Assembly (NCBI GenBank): GCA_017512425.1
Contig: JAFWGI010000012.1
Span: 186,001-250,000 of the forward strand
Origin: Hyphomicrobium sp.
Lineage (GTDB): Bacteria; Pseudomonadota; Alphaproteobacteria; Rhizobiales; Hyphomicrobiaceae
Direction of reading: 5' to 3'
DNA length: 64,000 nt
The notes below the pieces were generated by a model, which had not been told where the DNA came from, did no database searches, and was given only the letters and a program-made list of their open reading frames with translations. The position numbers were made by a program, and so were the translations under genes. Shown one piece after another: positions 16,710 to 26,224 of this stretch (position 1 is the stretch's first letter; each line of letters opens with the position of its first letter).

Positions 16710-17282
16710 ATGTCGCTGAATTCGCTCATGTCGGTCGATTGGTCGTTGTTGCCGGTGCCGCTCGACGATGGTGCGGCGAAGCACCTGACCGGTGCACGCC
16801 TTCCGGACGTCGTGCTCACGGCCAACAACGGCGCGCACGTTGCGACGGCAGCGCTCTCGGGCCGCACCGTTATTTATATCTACCCGCTGACCGGCCGGCC
16901 GGATACCGACATGCCGCCAGGCTGGGATGATATCCCAGGCGCGCGCGGATGCACGCCGCAAAGCTGCGCGTTTCGAGATTCGATGACCGAATTGCGCGCT
17001 GCCAGCGTCAAACATATTTTCGGATTGTCGGTCCAGGATACGGCATATCAGCATGAAGCGGCTGCGCGGTTGCGGCTGCCTTTTCCGCTTCTCTCCGATC
17101 GCAGCTTCGAATTTTCGCGCGCGCTGAACTTGCCAACTTTCACCGTCGGCAAGACGCGCTATCTGAAGCGCATGACCCTCGTCGCCGACGATGCTCGGAT
17201 CACGAAGGTGTTCTATCCGGTGTTTCCACCCGACCAAAACCCGCATGAAATTCTGGCTTGGAGCATAGAGGCAGGACGATGA
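16710..17282 (+). CDS. PrxQ/BCP-like peroxiredoxin
   Basis: A 190-residue AhpC/TSA-fold protein. The core GCTPQSCAFRD places two cysteines (C81 and C86) four residues apart, the arrangement of PrxQ/BCP peroxiredoxins, in which the first is peroxidatic and the second resolving. The preceding YIYPLTGRP corresponds to the usual F-Y-P segment, but there is a roughly 16-residue insertion before the cysteine, typical of a group of proteobacterial redoxins. It would reduce peroxides in the cytoplasm. The stop overlaps the start of a paralogue in an ATGA arrangement. The two products share the N-terminal DGAAKH and the C-terminal Y-P-V-x-P-P. Confidence 0.85.
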   Translation: MSLNSLMSVDWSLLPVPLDDGAAKHLTGARLPDVVLTANNGAHVATAALSGRTVIYIYPLTGRPDTDMPPGWDDIPGARGCTPQSCAFRDSMTELRAASVKHIFGLSVQDTAYQHEAAARLRLPFPLLSDRSFEFSRALNLPTFTVGKTRYLKRMTLVADDARITKVFYPVFPPDQNPHEILAWSIEAGR

Positions 17283-17827
17283 AAAATTGGCCCTGGCCAG
17301 CGCCGGAAAATGATGGTGCAGCGAAACACATCATCGCAGGCACGCGTCTTCCGGACGTCGCGCTTCCCGCGACGTTCGGCGCCGCCGTCAATCTGGCACG
17401 CTTCCAGGAGCGCGCGGTCGTATTTGTCTATCCGTTCACCGGCACTCCGGGAAAAGCCAATCCGCCGGATTGGGACAAGATACCCGGCGCGCATGGCTCG
17501 ACGCCGGAAGCGGAAGGATTCCGCGACACCTATGCGGCGTTCCAGGTCAAAGGTTATGAAGTCTTCGGTGTCAGTGGTCAGACGACAGAAGCGCAGCAAG
17601 CGTTCGCCGAGCGCAACGGCATTTCATTTCAATTGCTGAGCGATGCCAAGTTCACGTTTGCCGACGCCCTGAAGTTGCCGCGCTTCACTGCTGGCCGGCA
17701 TACCTATCTGCATCGACTAACGCTGATCGTGCGCGACGGCGTCATCTATCGCTGCATCTATCCTGTGCACCCGCCGCACACTCACGCCCGTGATCTGCTG
17801 GCCGAGCTCGCGGGCGCTGCCGCCTAA
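17279..17827 (+). CDS. Peroxiredoxin-like paralogue lacking both catalytic cysteines
   Basis: The 182-residue protein is clearly a tandem duplicate of the preceding peroxiredoxin, with the same N-terminus (DGAAKH), insertion (PPDWDKIPGAHG) and C-terminal strands. At the active site it reads GSTPEAEGFRD where its partner reads GCTPQSCAFRD, so Ser74 and Glu79 replace the peroxidatic and resolving Cys. Its only Cys is in YRCIYPV near the C-terminus. The frame is intact, with normal codon use, so it is maintained rather than decaying. ATG 17279 overlaps the previous TGA. It cannot be a classical peroxidase; a regulatory partner or heteromer subunit is inference. Confidence 0.85.
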   Translation: MKNWPWPAPENDGAAKHIIAGTRLPDVALPATFGAAVNLARFQERAVVFVYPFTGTPGKANPPDWDKIPGAHGSTPEAEGFRDTYAAFQVKGYEVFGVSGQTTEAQQAFAERNGISFQLLSDAKFTFADALKLPRFTAGRHTYLHRLTLIVRDGVIYRCIYPVHPPHTHARDLLAELAGAAA

Positions 17828-17828
17828 C

Positions 17829-18215
17829 TCACCGCAGCCGGTTCACGAGCTGCAGCGCGAGCCACGCGCCGGTCAGCATCAACAGCATCATTGCGGCTAA
17901 CCCGACATACAGCAGGTAGTGGCCCGACGACGCGAGCGGCACGCTTTCCAAATTTATGCGCGGGAGTATCAGTTCGAACAGCAGATTGCCAACCTCTGCT
18001 GCCGCGAACGCCCCTAGGAACGTGACAATGATATTCACGATCCATCCGACGACGCCGCGGCCCTGCGTCCAAGCCTCGTGGATCGCTACGGCCAGAACCG
18101 CGGCGAAGAAACCGAACGCGAGGGTCATCGGCCCGCCGACACTCGACTGTGGAACCGCGCCGCTCAATTGCAAGAGTATGATCCCGGCGACGGAAATCAG
18201 TGCGATGATCTTCAT
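17829..18215 (-). CDS. Small integral membrane protein, unknown function
   Basis: About 128 residues with three or four hydrophobic helices (roughly residues 1-20, 28-46, 55-80 and 100-122), including a GWIVNIIVTFLGAFAAAEVG segment typical of small inner-membrane proteins of the GlsB/YeaQ kind. It contains no charged catalytic motif. ATG at 18215 is preferred; a GTG three codons earlier is possible. It converges with the peroxiredoxin pair. I do not recognise a precise family. Confidence 0.7.
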   Translation of the reverse strand: MKIIALISVAGIILLQLSGAVPQSSVGGPMTLAFGFFAAVLAVAIHEAWTQGRGVVGWIVNIIVTFLGAFAAAEVGNLLFELILPRINLESVPLASSGHYLLYVGLAAMMLLMLTGAWLALQLVNRLR

Positions 18216-18316
18216 GGCGTCCACCCCTGGCCCTGGTTGCTTTCAGGTAGATACACGATGGACGTCCGGAATTCAGCAACCCGGCCCGGTCAGGATTAAG
18301 ACCGACGTCCGCGGCG

Positions 18317-18988
18317 TCACTTTCGCCCCAACTCTTTCCTGATGGCTTCAAAGACGCTGCGGAACATATCCGCCGTCAGCCGCCCTGTGTTGGTGTTGTA
18401 GCGCGAGCAGTGGAAGCTGTCGTAAAGCACGCGGCCGCCGCCGATGTCGTGGCGTGAACCGTGCCCGAACGGATAAAGCGCCTTGCGAAGTCCGAGCGCG
18501 GCAAGCGTCTGATCGTGCGCGATCCGTCCGAGCGCAAGCATCACGCGCAGCTTTGGCAACGCTGCGACGCGTGCTTCAAAATACGGACGGCACGTCTTGA
18601 TTTCCTCTGGCGTTGGTTTGTTTTCGGGCGGCACGCAACGCACCGCATTCGTGATCATGCATCCCGTCAATACCAAACCATCGTCCGGCCGCGCCTTGTA
18701 GACGCCTTTCGCAAATCCGAATTCGAGCAAGGTCGCGTAGAGCAAGTCGCCGGCATAGTCGCCGGTGAATGGACGCCCTGTGCGATTGGCGCCGTTGCGG
18801 CCAGGAGCCAGGCCGACAATCAGCAGCGCGGCATCGGTCCGTCCGAACGACGCCACAGCGCCGTTGAACCAGCCGGGTTCGGCCGCTTCGTTCGCGTGCC
18901 GATAATCAACGAGACGCGGGCATAGAACGCATTTGGGTGGCGCCTCGGGTCCGACCGTATCAGCGGTCCCGCGTGCGCCGCCACCCAT
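18317..18988 (-). CDS. Uracil-DNA glycosylase, family 5 (UDGb)
   Basis: A 223-residue iron-sulfur uracil-DNA glycosylase that removes uracil and deaminated bases from DNA. The N-terminal Cys pair in CVLCPRL plus Cys in CVPP and KTCRPYF are positioned to bind the 4Fe-4S cluster. Motif 1, GLAPGRNGANRTGRPFTGD, has Ala-Pro and the N-x-TGRPFTGD extension typical of the UDGb group. The second active-site loop reads SFHCSRYNTNTGRLT. ATG 18988 gives the normal N-terminus. It lies 27 bases downstream of the NYN-domain gene on the same strand. Confidence 0.92.
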   Translation of the reverse strand: MGGGARGTADTVGPEAPPKCVLCPRLVDYRHANEAAEPGWFNGAVASFGRTDAALLIVGLAPGRNGANRTGRPFTGDYAGDLLYATLLEFGFAKGVYKARPDDGLVLTGCMITNAVRCVPPENKPTPEEIKTCRPYFEARVAALPKLRVMLALGRIAHDQTLAALGLRKALYPFGHGSRHDIGGGRVLYDSFHCSRYNTNTGRLTADMFRSVFEAIRKELGRK

Positions 18989-19015
18989 GCATCCTGCTCC
19001 CCAGTCAATCCGTGA

Positions 19016-19660
19016 TCACACCTCGTCGCTGGCGAGGCTGGCGTCTACATCGTGGCTGTCGCGCGCCTGAAAAGCGCTGCCGCGGCCTTGATAAACACGG
19101 CCGTCGCGTTGCGGTGGCCGCGCTCCACTGTTCGCGTCCCGCGCGATCGACGACTCGAGGTCCGCGATGTCGATAAACTGATCGGCCTGACGGCGCAATT
19201 CGTCAGCGATCATCGGCGGCTGCGTTTGCAGGGTCGAAATTACGCTGACGCGTTTGCCCATCTGCTGCAACGCCGCCACCAACGAACGGAAGTCACCGTC
19301 GCCGGAGAAAATGACGATGTGGTCGAGGCTGTTGGCAAGCCGCATGGCATCGACGGCAAGTTCGATGTCCATATTGCCCTTGATTTTGCGCCGGCCGGTG
19401 CCGTCCGTGAACTCCTTCGTCGGTTTGGTGACCATCGTGAAGCCGTTGTAGTCCAACCAGTCGATCAACGGCCGGATGGACGAATACTCCTGGTCCTCGG
19501 CGAGCGCCGTGTAATACAGCGCGCGAACGAGCTGGCCTTTGGCGCGAAAAACGCCAAGCAGGCGCTTGTAATCAATGTCGAAACCCAACGACTTAGCAGT
19601 CGCATAAAGGTTTGCGCCGTCGATGAAGAGGGCGACGCGCTCAGTCGGGTAAAAGTGCAT
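19016..19660 (-). CDS. NYN domain protein (LabA/DUF88 family)
   Basis: A 214-residue protein with a PIN-like NYN domain at residues 5-165. The conserved acids are visible in LFIDGANLY, KGNMDIELAVDAM and FSGDGDFRSLV, which in this family coordinate metal for RNA cleavage. The C-terminal 40 residues are Arg- and Gln-rich and disordered. NYN proteins of this subgroup are widespread in alphaproteobacteria and are thought to process RNA. It is divergent from rpoZ and precedes the uracil-DNA glycosylase gene. Confidence 0.9.
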   Translation of the reverse strand: MHFYPTERVALFIDGANLYATAKSLGFDIDYKRLLGVFRAKGQLVRALYYTALAEDQEYSSIRPLIDWLDYNGFTMVTKPTKEFTDGTGRRKIKGNMDIELAVDAMRLANSLDHIVIFSGDGDFRSLVAALQQMGKRVSVISTLQTQPPMIADELRRQADQFIDIADLESSIARDANSGARPPQRDGRVYQGRGSAFQARDSHDVDASLASDEV

Positions 19661-20182
19661 TGGTAAGTCCTGGTCCGCCCGGCATAGGGCTGTAAATTAG
19701 ACGGTGTGGCTGAAATGCCGCGAACGTCCGCCGGATGCTGAAAATTTGAAAGAGGCGACAACCGGCTGCGACATATTAGCGAACGTCACAACTGCCTGAA
19801 AACCCGTCGATAAGCGAAACAGTTAGCGCTTAGGGAAGGTACCGAACTAGCGTTGGTATAACGCTGCTGTCGGCGCAATTGTTCCGTAGACGTTTTTTTC
19901 CGTAAAGCATGGGTATCGCGGCGCGATTTGATGAATTTTGGTGCGAAATGGCGCAGTGTGAATTTATCGGGCAGGGTTGCTTTTCAACGCCTGACGTGAC
20001 AATAAGACCGCTCGCGGCGCCGCAAGGCGAACCCCCTATGGCTGTGTGCCCAGATTTTCGAGCGCCGAGATAATACCACGAGTTCGCAACTCAACATTCG
20101 CAACCGGCTTGATTGCATCCGGCTTCGAGCGGCCTGCTCAGTCCGGACGTCACGTCTCCAATGCTAGACCAAGGATCTGCTC
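19661..20182. other. 522-base divergent intergenic region upstream of rpoZ
   Basis: No gene is evident. It should contain the promoters of the NYN gene (minus) and rpoZ (plus). I see a weak plus-strand pair TTGCTT (19977) and CAATAA (20000) and a short inverted repeat AGCGTT-GGTAT-AACGCT (19849-19865). Neither is decisive. The local sequence is somewhat less GC-rich than the flanking genes. Confidence 0.4.
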
Positions 20183-20641
20183 ATGGCCCGCGTCACCGTC
20201 GAAGATTGCGTCGATAAAATCCCGAACCGCTTCGAACTGGTGCTGCTCGCGGCGCATCGGGCGCGTTCGATCGCCAATGGCAGCGCCATTACCGTGGATC
20301 CGGAGAACGACAAGAACCCTGTCATCGCGCTGCGCGAAATTGCAGAGCGCACGATCGCTCCCGATGACATGAAGGAAACCCTGATCAACTCGATCCAGAA
20401 GAACACCGAAGTCGACGAACCGGAAGCCGTCGCCGCGCCGTTGCTGCCAGCCGATCGCCGCGTGCCGCAGCTTGGTCGCGACGATACCTCGAGCGACACG
20501 CAGGTTGACGTCATGACCGAGGAGCAGCTTTTGCGTGGCCTCGAAAGCATGACGCCGCTCGAGCCGTCTGCAAACCTCGGCGGCAGCGGCAACCCGCGCG
20601 AGCGTGAGCGCGACCGCGATCCGCGTGACCGTATGCGCTAA
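20183..20641 (+). CDS. rpoZ: DNA-directed RNA polymerase subunit omega
   Basis: The 152-residue protein begins with the omega signature [20 protein letters not shown] and LAAHRAR, and it has [11 protein letters not shown]. Omega helps fold and hold the beta' subunit of RNA polymerase. The C-terminal 50-60 residues are an alphaproteobacteria-type extension ending in an Arg/Asp-rich tail ([14 protein letters not shown]). ATG 20183 follows AAGGATC. The next gene is rsh, the typical arrangement, which links polymerase and (p)ppGpp control. Confidence 0.97.
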   Translation: MARVTVEDCVDKIPNRFELVLLAAHRARSIANGSAITVDPENDKNPVIALREIAERTIAPDDMKETLINSIQKNTEVDEPEAVAAPLLPADRRVPQLGRDDTSSDTQVDVMTEEQLLRGLESMTPLEPSANLGGSGNPRERERDRDPRDRMR

Positions 20642-20819
20642 AATACGCCTGATTTAAAGTTTGCTACCGTCGTCCCGTGCGCAATGCGGCATCCTCATGC
20701 CGCCTTGCTGACACGGGATATTCATTTGGAGTTTGCGCGCCGCCCAGCGACGACGCCGGCTCTGGTGCAAATGCCAAATCATCGGCTACCTTCTGCGATA
20801 CGAAGGAGTGCGGCACCAA

Positions 20820-23084
20820 ATGATGCGGCAATACGAACTCGTCGAACGAGTTCTCAAGTACGATCCGAAAGCCGATGAGGCGCTTTTAAACCGCGCGTAC
20901 GTCTACGCCATGAAGGCGCACGGCAATCAGAAGCGTGCGTCCGGCGCGCCCTATTTCTCGCACCCGCTCGAAGTCGCCGCCATCCTAACCGACCTCAAGC
21001 TCGACGACGCGACGATCGCGACCGCGCTGCTCCACGACACCATCGAAGATACCGATGCGACGCGCACCGAAATCGATCAGATGTTCGGGCCGGAGATCGG
21101 CAGCCTCGTCGACGGTCTGACCAAAATCAAACGCCTCGATCTCGTCTCAAAGAAAGCGGAGCAGGCCGAGAATTTCCGTAAGCTTTTGATCGCCATTTCG
21201 AGCGACATCCGCGTGCTGTTGGTCAAGCTTGCCGACCGCCTGCACAACATGCGCACGCTCGAGCACATGAAGCCCGAGAGCCGCAAACGCAATTCGGAAG
21301 AAACGCTCGACATTTACGCGCCGCTCGCGGGCCTGATGGGCATGCAGTCGCTGCGCGAAGAACTCGAAGATCATGCCTTCCGCTGGCTGTACCCGGAGGC
21401 CTATCAAGCCGTTACGGAAAAACTCATCGAAATCCGTGCGCGCAATCGCGGGCTGGTTGAAGAAATCCGTCAGGCGCTGGCGCGCAAGCTTTCCGATGCC
21501 GGCATCAAAGCCGAGACGTCTGGCCGCGAGAAGAAGCCGTATTCGATCTGGAGCAAGATGGAGCGGCAACAGATCAGCCTCGAACAGCTATCCGACATTT
21601 TTGCGTTCCGGGTGACGGTCGATACGATCGATGACTGCTATCGCGTGCTTGGCATCATTCACACGACGTGGAGCACGGTGCCTGGCCGTTTCAAGGATTA
21701 CGTCTCCGCCCCGAAGCGGAACAACTATCAATCCATTCACACGACGGTCTATGGGCCGCGTCACCAGCGCGTCGAACTGCAAATTCGCACGCATGCGATG
21801 CATCGCGTCGCCGAATACGGCATCGCCGCGCACGCACTCTACAAGGAGCAGCGGCCGGCCGCTGATAAGGCCGCTATCGATAAAGGCCTGAATGGCGTTG
21901 CGGCGCCGTTCGATAAAGACGACAGCCCGTATGGCCGCCTGCGCGTCATGATCGGCACGCTACTCGAAGCCGAAAATCCGGAAGAGTTTCTCGAACACAC
22001 CAAGCTCGAACTTTTCCACGACCAGGTGTTCTGCTTCACGCCGAAGGGCCGCCTCATCGCGCTTCCGCGCGGCGCGACGCCCCTCGATTTCGCCTATGCC
22101 GTCCATACCGACATCGGTAACGAAGCGGTCGCGGCGTTTATCAACGGCCGCCATGTGCCGATCGATACGCGCCTGCGCAACGGCGACGAAGTCGTGATCG
22201 AGACCTCGAAGAGCCACATCCGTCCGATGGCGTGGGAGGCGTTCGCTGTCACTGGGCGGGCGCGCGCCGCCATCCGCCGTGCGGCCCGCGAAGCCGAAAA
22301 GCGGCGCTATGCCGAGCTTGGCCGGCAGTTGCTTGCGTCGACTCTCGCGAGCGCCGGGATTGATTACGTCGAAGACAAAGTCAAAGCGGCCGCGGTTAAG
22401 TTTCACGCCAAGTCGGCGGACGACTTGCTCGCAGGCATTGGCCGCCACGAAGTGCCATTGCAGGATGTGGTCGCGGCCGTCGCGCCATCGATTGCGTCAG
22501 CGACGCCGGTCGGCGACGGATACAAACCCGCTCGCCGTTTCGGCCGTGCGCAGGCGCAAGACGGCTGGTTCAATATCGCCAAGGTCATGAGCCTCAAATT
22601 CCGCGCCGACGAAGCCGGCGAGGGCGCAGGCAGCGCAACGGCCGCCGTCTCGATCCGCGGACCGAACGACGAACTGCCCGTGCTTTTTGAACCGGGTGGC
22701 GCGGTGCCAGGCGATCGCATTATCGGCGTCATGTCGCCGGGCGAAGGCATTCGCATTTTCCAAATACACTCGCCGCAACTCAAAGAGTACGAAGATCAGG
22801 GTTGGATCGACGTCACCTGGGATGTCGATCCCGACAACCCGCAGCGTTTCCCGGCACGCATCAGCGTCACAGCGGTTAACGCGCCCGGATCGCTCGCCGA
22901 AATCGCCGCTGTCATCGGTGAGACGGGCGGAAATATCGACAACGTTAAAATGGTCCGCAAAGCCGCTGATTTCACTGATATTCATATCGAAGTCGAGGTC
23001 TTTGATTTGGTGCATTTGAACCACATTATCGGTGGTCTCCGCGCCAAACCGATCGTTGCCAAGGTCGAGAGGCTGTTCGAATAG
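20820..23084 (+). CDS. rsh: Bifunctional (p)ppGpp synthetase/hydrolase (RelA/SpoT homologue)
   Basis: About 754 residues with the complete long-RSH layout. An HD hydrolase domain has the HDTIED motif at 72-77, then a synthetase domain with RFKD at 290-293 (the RxKD form linked to bifunctional Rel/SpoT enzymes) followed by YVSAPKRNNYQSIHTTVYGP. A TGS domain (VFCFTPKGRLIALPRGATP) and a C-terminal ACT domain (ISVTAVNAPGSLAEIAAVI) follow. It makes and breaks the stringent-response alarmone. ATG 20820 (or 20823) lies after AAGGAG at 20802-20807; the frame stays open upstream, but that part is Arg-rich and unconserved. Confidence 0.96.
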   Translation: MMRQYELVERVLKYDPKADEALLNRAYVYAMKAHGNQKRASGAPYFSHPLEVAAILTDLKLDDATIATALLHDTIEDTDATRTEIDQMFGPEIGSLVDGLTKIKRLDLVSKKAEQAENFRKLLIAISSDIRVLLVKLADRLHNMRTLEHMKPESRKRNSEETLDIYAPLAGLMGMQSLREELEDHAFRWLYPEAYQAVTEKLIEIRARNRGLVEEIRQALARKLSDAGIKAETSGREKKPYSIWSKMERQQISLEQLSDIFAFRVTVDTIDDCYRVLGIIHTTWSTVPGRFKDYVSAPKRNNYQSIHTTVYGPRHQRVELQIRTHAMHRVAEYGIAAHALYKEQRPAADKAAIDKGLNGVAAPFDKDDSPYGRLRVMIGTLLEAENPEEFLEHTKLELFHDQVFCFTPKGRLIALPRGATPLDFAYAVHTDIGNEAVAAFINGRHVPIDTRLRNGDEVVIETSKSHIRPMAWEAFAVTGRARAAIRRAAREAEKRRYAELGRQLLASTLASAGIDYVEDKVKAAAVKFHAKSADDLLAGIGRHEVPLQDVVAAVAPSIASATPVGDGYKPARRFGRAQAQDGWFNIAKVMSLKFRADEAGEGAGSATAAVSIRGPNDELPVLFEPGGAVPGDRIIGVMSPGEGIRIFQIHSPQLKEYEDQGWIDVTWDVDPDNPQRFPARISVTAVNAPGSLAEIAAVIGETGGNIDNVKMVRKAADFTDIHIEVEVFDLVHLNHIIGGLRAKPIVAKVERLFE

Positions 23085-23200
23085 CCAAATTCCGCTAGGG
23101 TGCTGATGGCTTGGTGTGCGCGGGGGGCCGGGCTGTAGCGTGTTTGCATGGATTGTTTGCGTCGATCATCGCGTAAATCGTCTGGAGCGGCGTTTCGATT

Positions 23201-23767
23201 ATGAAAAGTTCTCTTCCGCCTTTGTCTGCGTCTGCCGTGGCGCCCGTCACGCGCTTCGCCGCGCCGCATAAGCACATTGCGAAACTCTCGAAATATTATT
23301 GGCGCAAGCTTTTACGCGTCCGCGCGACACCGCATGAAATTGCGCTTGGATGTGCTGCTGGCGTGTTCGCCGCATGCACGCCGTTTCTCGGCGCGCAGAT
23401 GTTCCTCGCAGTCGTCCTGGCTCTGATTTTGCGCGTCAGCGTACCAGCCGCGATCGTCGGAACGTTCGTCGGCAATCCGATCAGCTGGCCGGCGATCTGG
23501 AGCGCGTCCTACATTGCCGGTGCCTGGATGCTCGGGCAGGATCCGGCTGCCGCCGCCGATCATCTCGCCGAAAGCGCAACCGTATTGAGTGCGACGTTGT
23601 CCGGCCCCGGCCAGCCGTCGCTCGATACGGCGATCGTTAACCTGTCGCCGTTTTTGCAGCCGCTTTTGCTTGGGGGCGTTGTGATCGGCTTGCTAGCTGC
23701 AGCCGCCAGCTATTATCCTACGCTTCGAGCCGTGCGCCTATTCCAGCGCCGCCGCGCGGCTCATTGA
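23201..23767 (+). CDS. DUF2062 membrane protein
   Basis: A 188-residue protein with the DUF2062 pattern: HEIALGCAAGVFAACTPFLGAQMFLA, then LRVSVPAAIVGTFVGNPISWP, and further hydrophobic helices to the C-terminus. Three or four membrane segments are likely. DUF2062 genes regularly sit between rsh and pdxJ in Rhizobiales, as here. The biochemical role is unknown. The 116 bases between rsh and this gene hold no recognisable terminator. Confidence 0.88.
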   Translation: MKSSLPPLSASAVAPVTRFAAPHKHIAKLSKYYWRKLLRVRATPHEIALGCAAGVFAACTPFLGAQMFLAVVLALILRVSVPAAIVGTFVGNPISWPAIWSASYIAGAWMLGQDPAAAADHLAESATVLSATLSGPGQPSLDTAIVNLSPFLQPLLLGGVVIGLLAAAASYYPTLRAVRLFQRRRAAH

Positions 23768-23819
23768 GCCGCTTCACGCGTGTTCTGTTCCTCCGGCGCT
23801 CATTAGGTACTGACATCGC

Positions 23820-24599
23820 ATGTCCAAATCGCGTTCCGGTCTGCGCGCGCTCCGTCTCGGCGTCAACATCGACCACGTTGCGACGCTGCGCAATGCGCGC
23901 GGCGGCATTCACCCCGATCCCTTGCGCGCGGCTCATTTGTCGATCGAAGGCGGTGCTGACGGCATAACGGCGCATCTGCGTGAAGACCGCCGCCACATCT
24001 CCGATACCGACATAACGCGCCTCAAGACCGAATTGACGCGGCCGCTCAATCTCGAAATGGCAGCCACCGAAGAAATGCTCGGGATCGCGCTGCGCCATGT
24101 TCCGAACGCGTGCTGCCTTGTGCCTGAGCGGCGCGAAGAGCGCACGACGGAAGGCGGCCTCGACGTGATTGGATCATTGAAGACCTTGAAGCCTTACGTC
24201 GCTCAACTGAAAGACGCCGGTATCCGCGTCTCGCTTTTCATCGAGCCGGATTTGAAGACCATCGAAGCCTCTGCCAAGGCCGGTGCCGACATCGTCGAGC
24301 TGCATACCGGCAAATATTGTCATCTTGCGCTCGACAACGATGCGGTCGGCGTTGCGCGCGAAATCGAGCGGCATCGCAAAGCCGCTGCTGCCGCACACGG
24401 TCATGGCATCGAAGTCCACGCCGGTCACGGCCTGACGTACAACACGGTCGGTCCGATCGCGCGCATCCCGGAAGTCGTCGAACTTAACATCGGCCACTTC
24501 CTGATCGGCGAAGCGATTTTCGGCGGTCTGTCGAGTGCTGTTCGCCGTATGCGGCAGCTGATGGACGATGCCCGCGCCGAACTTGGCGCACACGCATGA
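23820..24599 (+). CDS. pdxJ: Pyridoxine 5'-phosphate synthase
   Basis: The 259-residue enzyme condenses 3-amino-2-oxopropyl phosphate with 1-deoxyxylulose 5-phosphate to make pyridoxine 5'-phosphate. It shows [17 protein letters not shown], the HLREDRRHI active-site segment, [23 protein letters not shown], and the final [13 protein letters not shown] and [12 protein letters not shown]. Length and motifs are complete. The acpS gene begins ten bases after its stop, the usual pdxJ-acpS pair. Confidence 0.97.
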   Translation: MSKSRSGLRALRLGVNIDHVATLRNARGGIHPDPLRAAHLSIEGGADGITAHLREDRRHISDTDITRLKTELTRPLNLEMAATEEMLGIALRHVPNACCLVPERREERTTEGGLDVIGSLKTLKPYVAQLKDAGIRVSLFIEPDLKTIEASAKAGADIVELHTGKYCHLALDNDAVGVAREIERHRKAAAAAHGHGIEVHAGHGLTYNTVGPIARIPEVVELNIGHFLIGEAIFGGLSSAVRRMRQLMDDARAELGAHA

Positions 24600-24609
24600 T
24601 GCGCCGCCC

Positions 24610-25008
24610 ATGATCCTCGGCATCGGTAACGATCTCTGCGACATTCGCCGCATCGAGAAAACGCTGGCACGTTTCGGCGATCGCTTCCTGAAGCGCGTGT
24701 TCACCGAGGAAGAGCGCCGAAAAGCCTTTGCGCGTGCGCATCCAGCTGCGACGCTCGCCAAGCGTTTCGCTGCCAAGGAAGCGATGAGCAAGGCGCTCGG
24801 CACCGGCTTTCGCTTTGGCGTGCATCTGATCGACATCGGCGTCGTCAATGCGCCAACGGGACGGCCGACCTATGCGCTCAAGGGAGGCGCCGCGCGCCGC
24901 CTCGCCGAATTGACGCCTGAGGGTTACACCGCGCGCCTCGATCTGACGCTGACCGACGAATACCCGCTCGCGCAGGCCATCGTGATCATTTCGGCTGTTC
25001 CCAAATAA
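24610..25008 (+). CDS. acpS: Holo-[acyl-carrier-protein] synthase
   Basis: The 132-residue AcpS transfers phosphopantetheine from CoA to fatty-acid ACP. Motifs are [17 protein letters not shown] (metal-binding Asp in GNDLCD), [15 protein letters not shown] (catalytic Glu region) and [12 protein letters not shown] 24610 gives the standard N-terminus; earlier in-frame codons overlap pdxJ. It works in the same pathway class as the Sfp-like enzyme at 698, but with distinct family features. Confidence 0.96.
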   Translation: MILGIGNDLCDIRRIEKTLARFGDRFLKRVFTEEERRKAFARAHPAATLAKRFAAKEAMSKALGTGFRFGVHLIDIGVVNAPTGRPTYALKGGAARRLAELTPEGYTARLDLTLTDEYPLAQAIVIISAVPK

Positions 25009-25039
25009 TGCCTGTAGGAGGTGCTCGGTTAAAGCGCTC

Positions 25040-25975
25040 TCACGCCGGAAGCGGAATGAACTCGTTGCGATCGCCGGCTGGCAAGTCGAATTGTCCGTCG
25101 CCCCACCGGGCCTGCCGCCACTGTTCTTTCGCGGCGTCGATCTTATCGCCGCTCGACGACACGAAATTCCACCAGACGTAGCGCGGGCCTGAAAGCGTCG
25201 CACCGCCAAGAACGATCAAGCGCGCACCGCGCGCGCCTGCGGCGACCGTGATCTTGTCGCCCGGCCTGAAAACCATCATGCGGCCAGCGTCGAAGTCTTG
25301 CCCCGCGATCGAGATCGCACCTTCGACGATGTAGATGCCGCGATCCTCGTGATCGTCAGGCAACGGCAAGCGTGCGCCCGGCGCCAATGTCACGTCGCCA
25401 TAGAACGTATCCGAAAAAACGCTGGCGGGCGCGCTTGCGCCGTAAGCACGGCCGAGAATCAGACGCACGCTCACGCCGTCGTCTTCGATCATCGGCAATG
25501 TCTCCTTGCCGTGATGCTCGAACGATGGCGCCGCATCTTCCTGATCGTCCGGCAGCGCGACCCACGTCTGGATTCCAAAAAGGCTATGCGGCGCCTTTCG
25601 TGTTGCTTCGCTCGTGCGTTCGGAGTGCGTGACGCCGCGGCCCGCGACCATCCAATTGACGGCTCCCGGCAAGATCAGCTGATCCGAACCGAGGCTGTCG
25701 CGATGCTGGAATTCACCGCGATAGAGGTATGTCACGGTTGCAAGGCCGATGTGCGGGTGGGGACGCACATCGATCCCCTGGCCAGTCAGAAATTCTGCCG
25801 GTCCGGCCTGATCGAAGAAAATGAACGGTCCGACCATTTGGCGCGCTGGCGCCGGCAACGCGCGCCGCACTTCGAAGCCGCCGAGATCGCGCGCGCGCGG
25901 AATAATCAGTGTTTCGATGGCGTCAATGCCCGCCGCGTCCGGGCATCCAGGTTCGAGGGCGGGGTTCCAGCTCAT
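25040..25975 (-). CDS. Pirin family protein
   Basis: A 311-residue two-cupin pirin. The N-terminal cupin carries the metal-binding histidines in RPHPHIGLATVTYLYRG and the downstream H and E in GRGVTHSERT, matching the His3-Glu site of the family. LFGIQTWVALP and RGIYIVEGAISI are further cupin landmarks, and the C-terminus has SGPRYVWWNFVSSS. Bacterial pirins are variably quercetinase-like or regulatory; which applies is not readable. It is on the strand opposite the pdxJ-acpS-lepB run and interrupts it. Confidence 0.93.
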   Translation of the reverse strand: MSWNPALEPGCPDAAGIDAIETLIIPRARDLGGFEVRRALPAPARQMVGPFIFFDQAGPAEFLTGQGIDVRPHPHIGLATVTYLYRGEFQHRDSLGSDQLILPGAVNWMVAGRGVTHSERTSEATRKAPHSLFGIQTWVALPDDQEDAAPSFEHHGKETLPMIEDDGVSVRLILGRAYGASAPASVFSDTFYGDVTLAPGARLPLPDDHEDRGIYIVEGAISIAGQDFDAGRMMVFRPGDKITVAAGARGARLIVLGGATLSGPRYVWWNFVSSSGDKIDAAKEQWRQARWGDGQFDLPAGDRNEFIPLPA

Positions 25976-26224
25976 TTATGGCCTCCGATGGTTGGCAGAA
26001 GCATTGATTAACGCTGCCCGCCGCCCGACGTTGCCATATGTCGCGCCGCCGCGCAGCAAAACGGCGGTTTTGCGCCGGCCGGCTTGCGGCGCGGGTGCTG
26101 CAACCCGGTCGTAAATGCCCGTATTGGCGAGCCTTTGATTGCGGCGAGGGGGCAAAGTCGCTATAGCCAGCCGATCGCATCCGGCCTCGGCTTTTTCGCC
26201 TGACGGCCGCTGAAGGAGCCTTGC

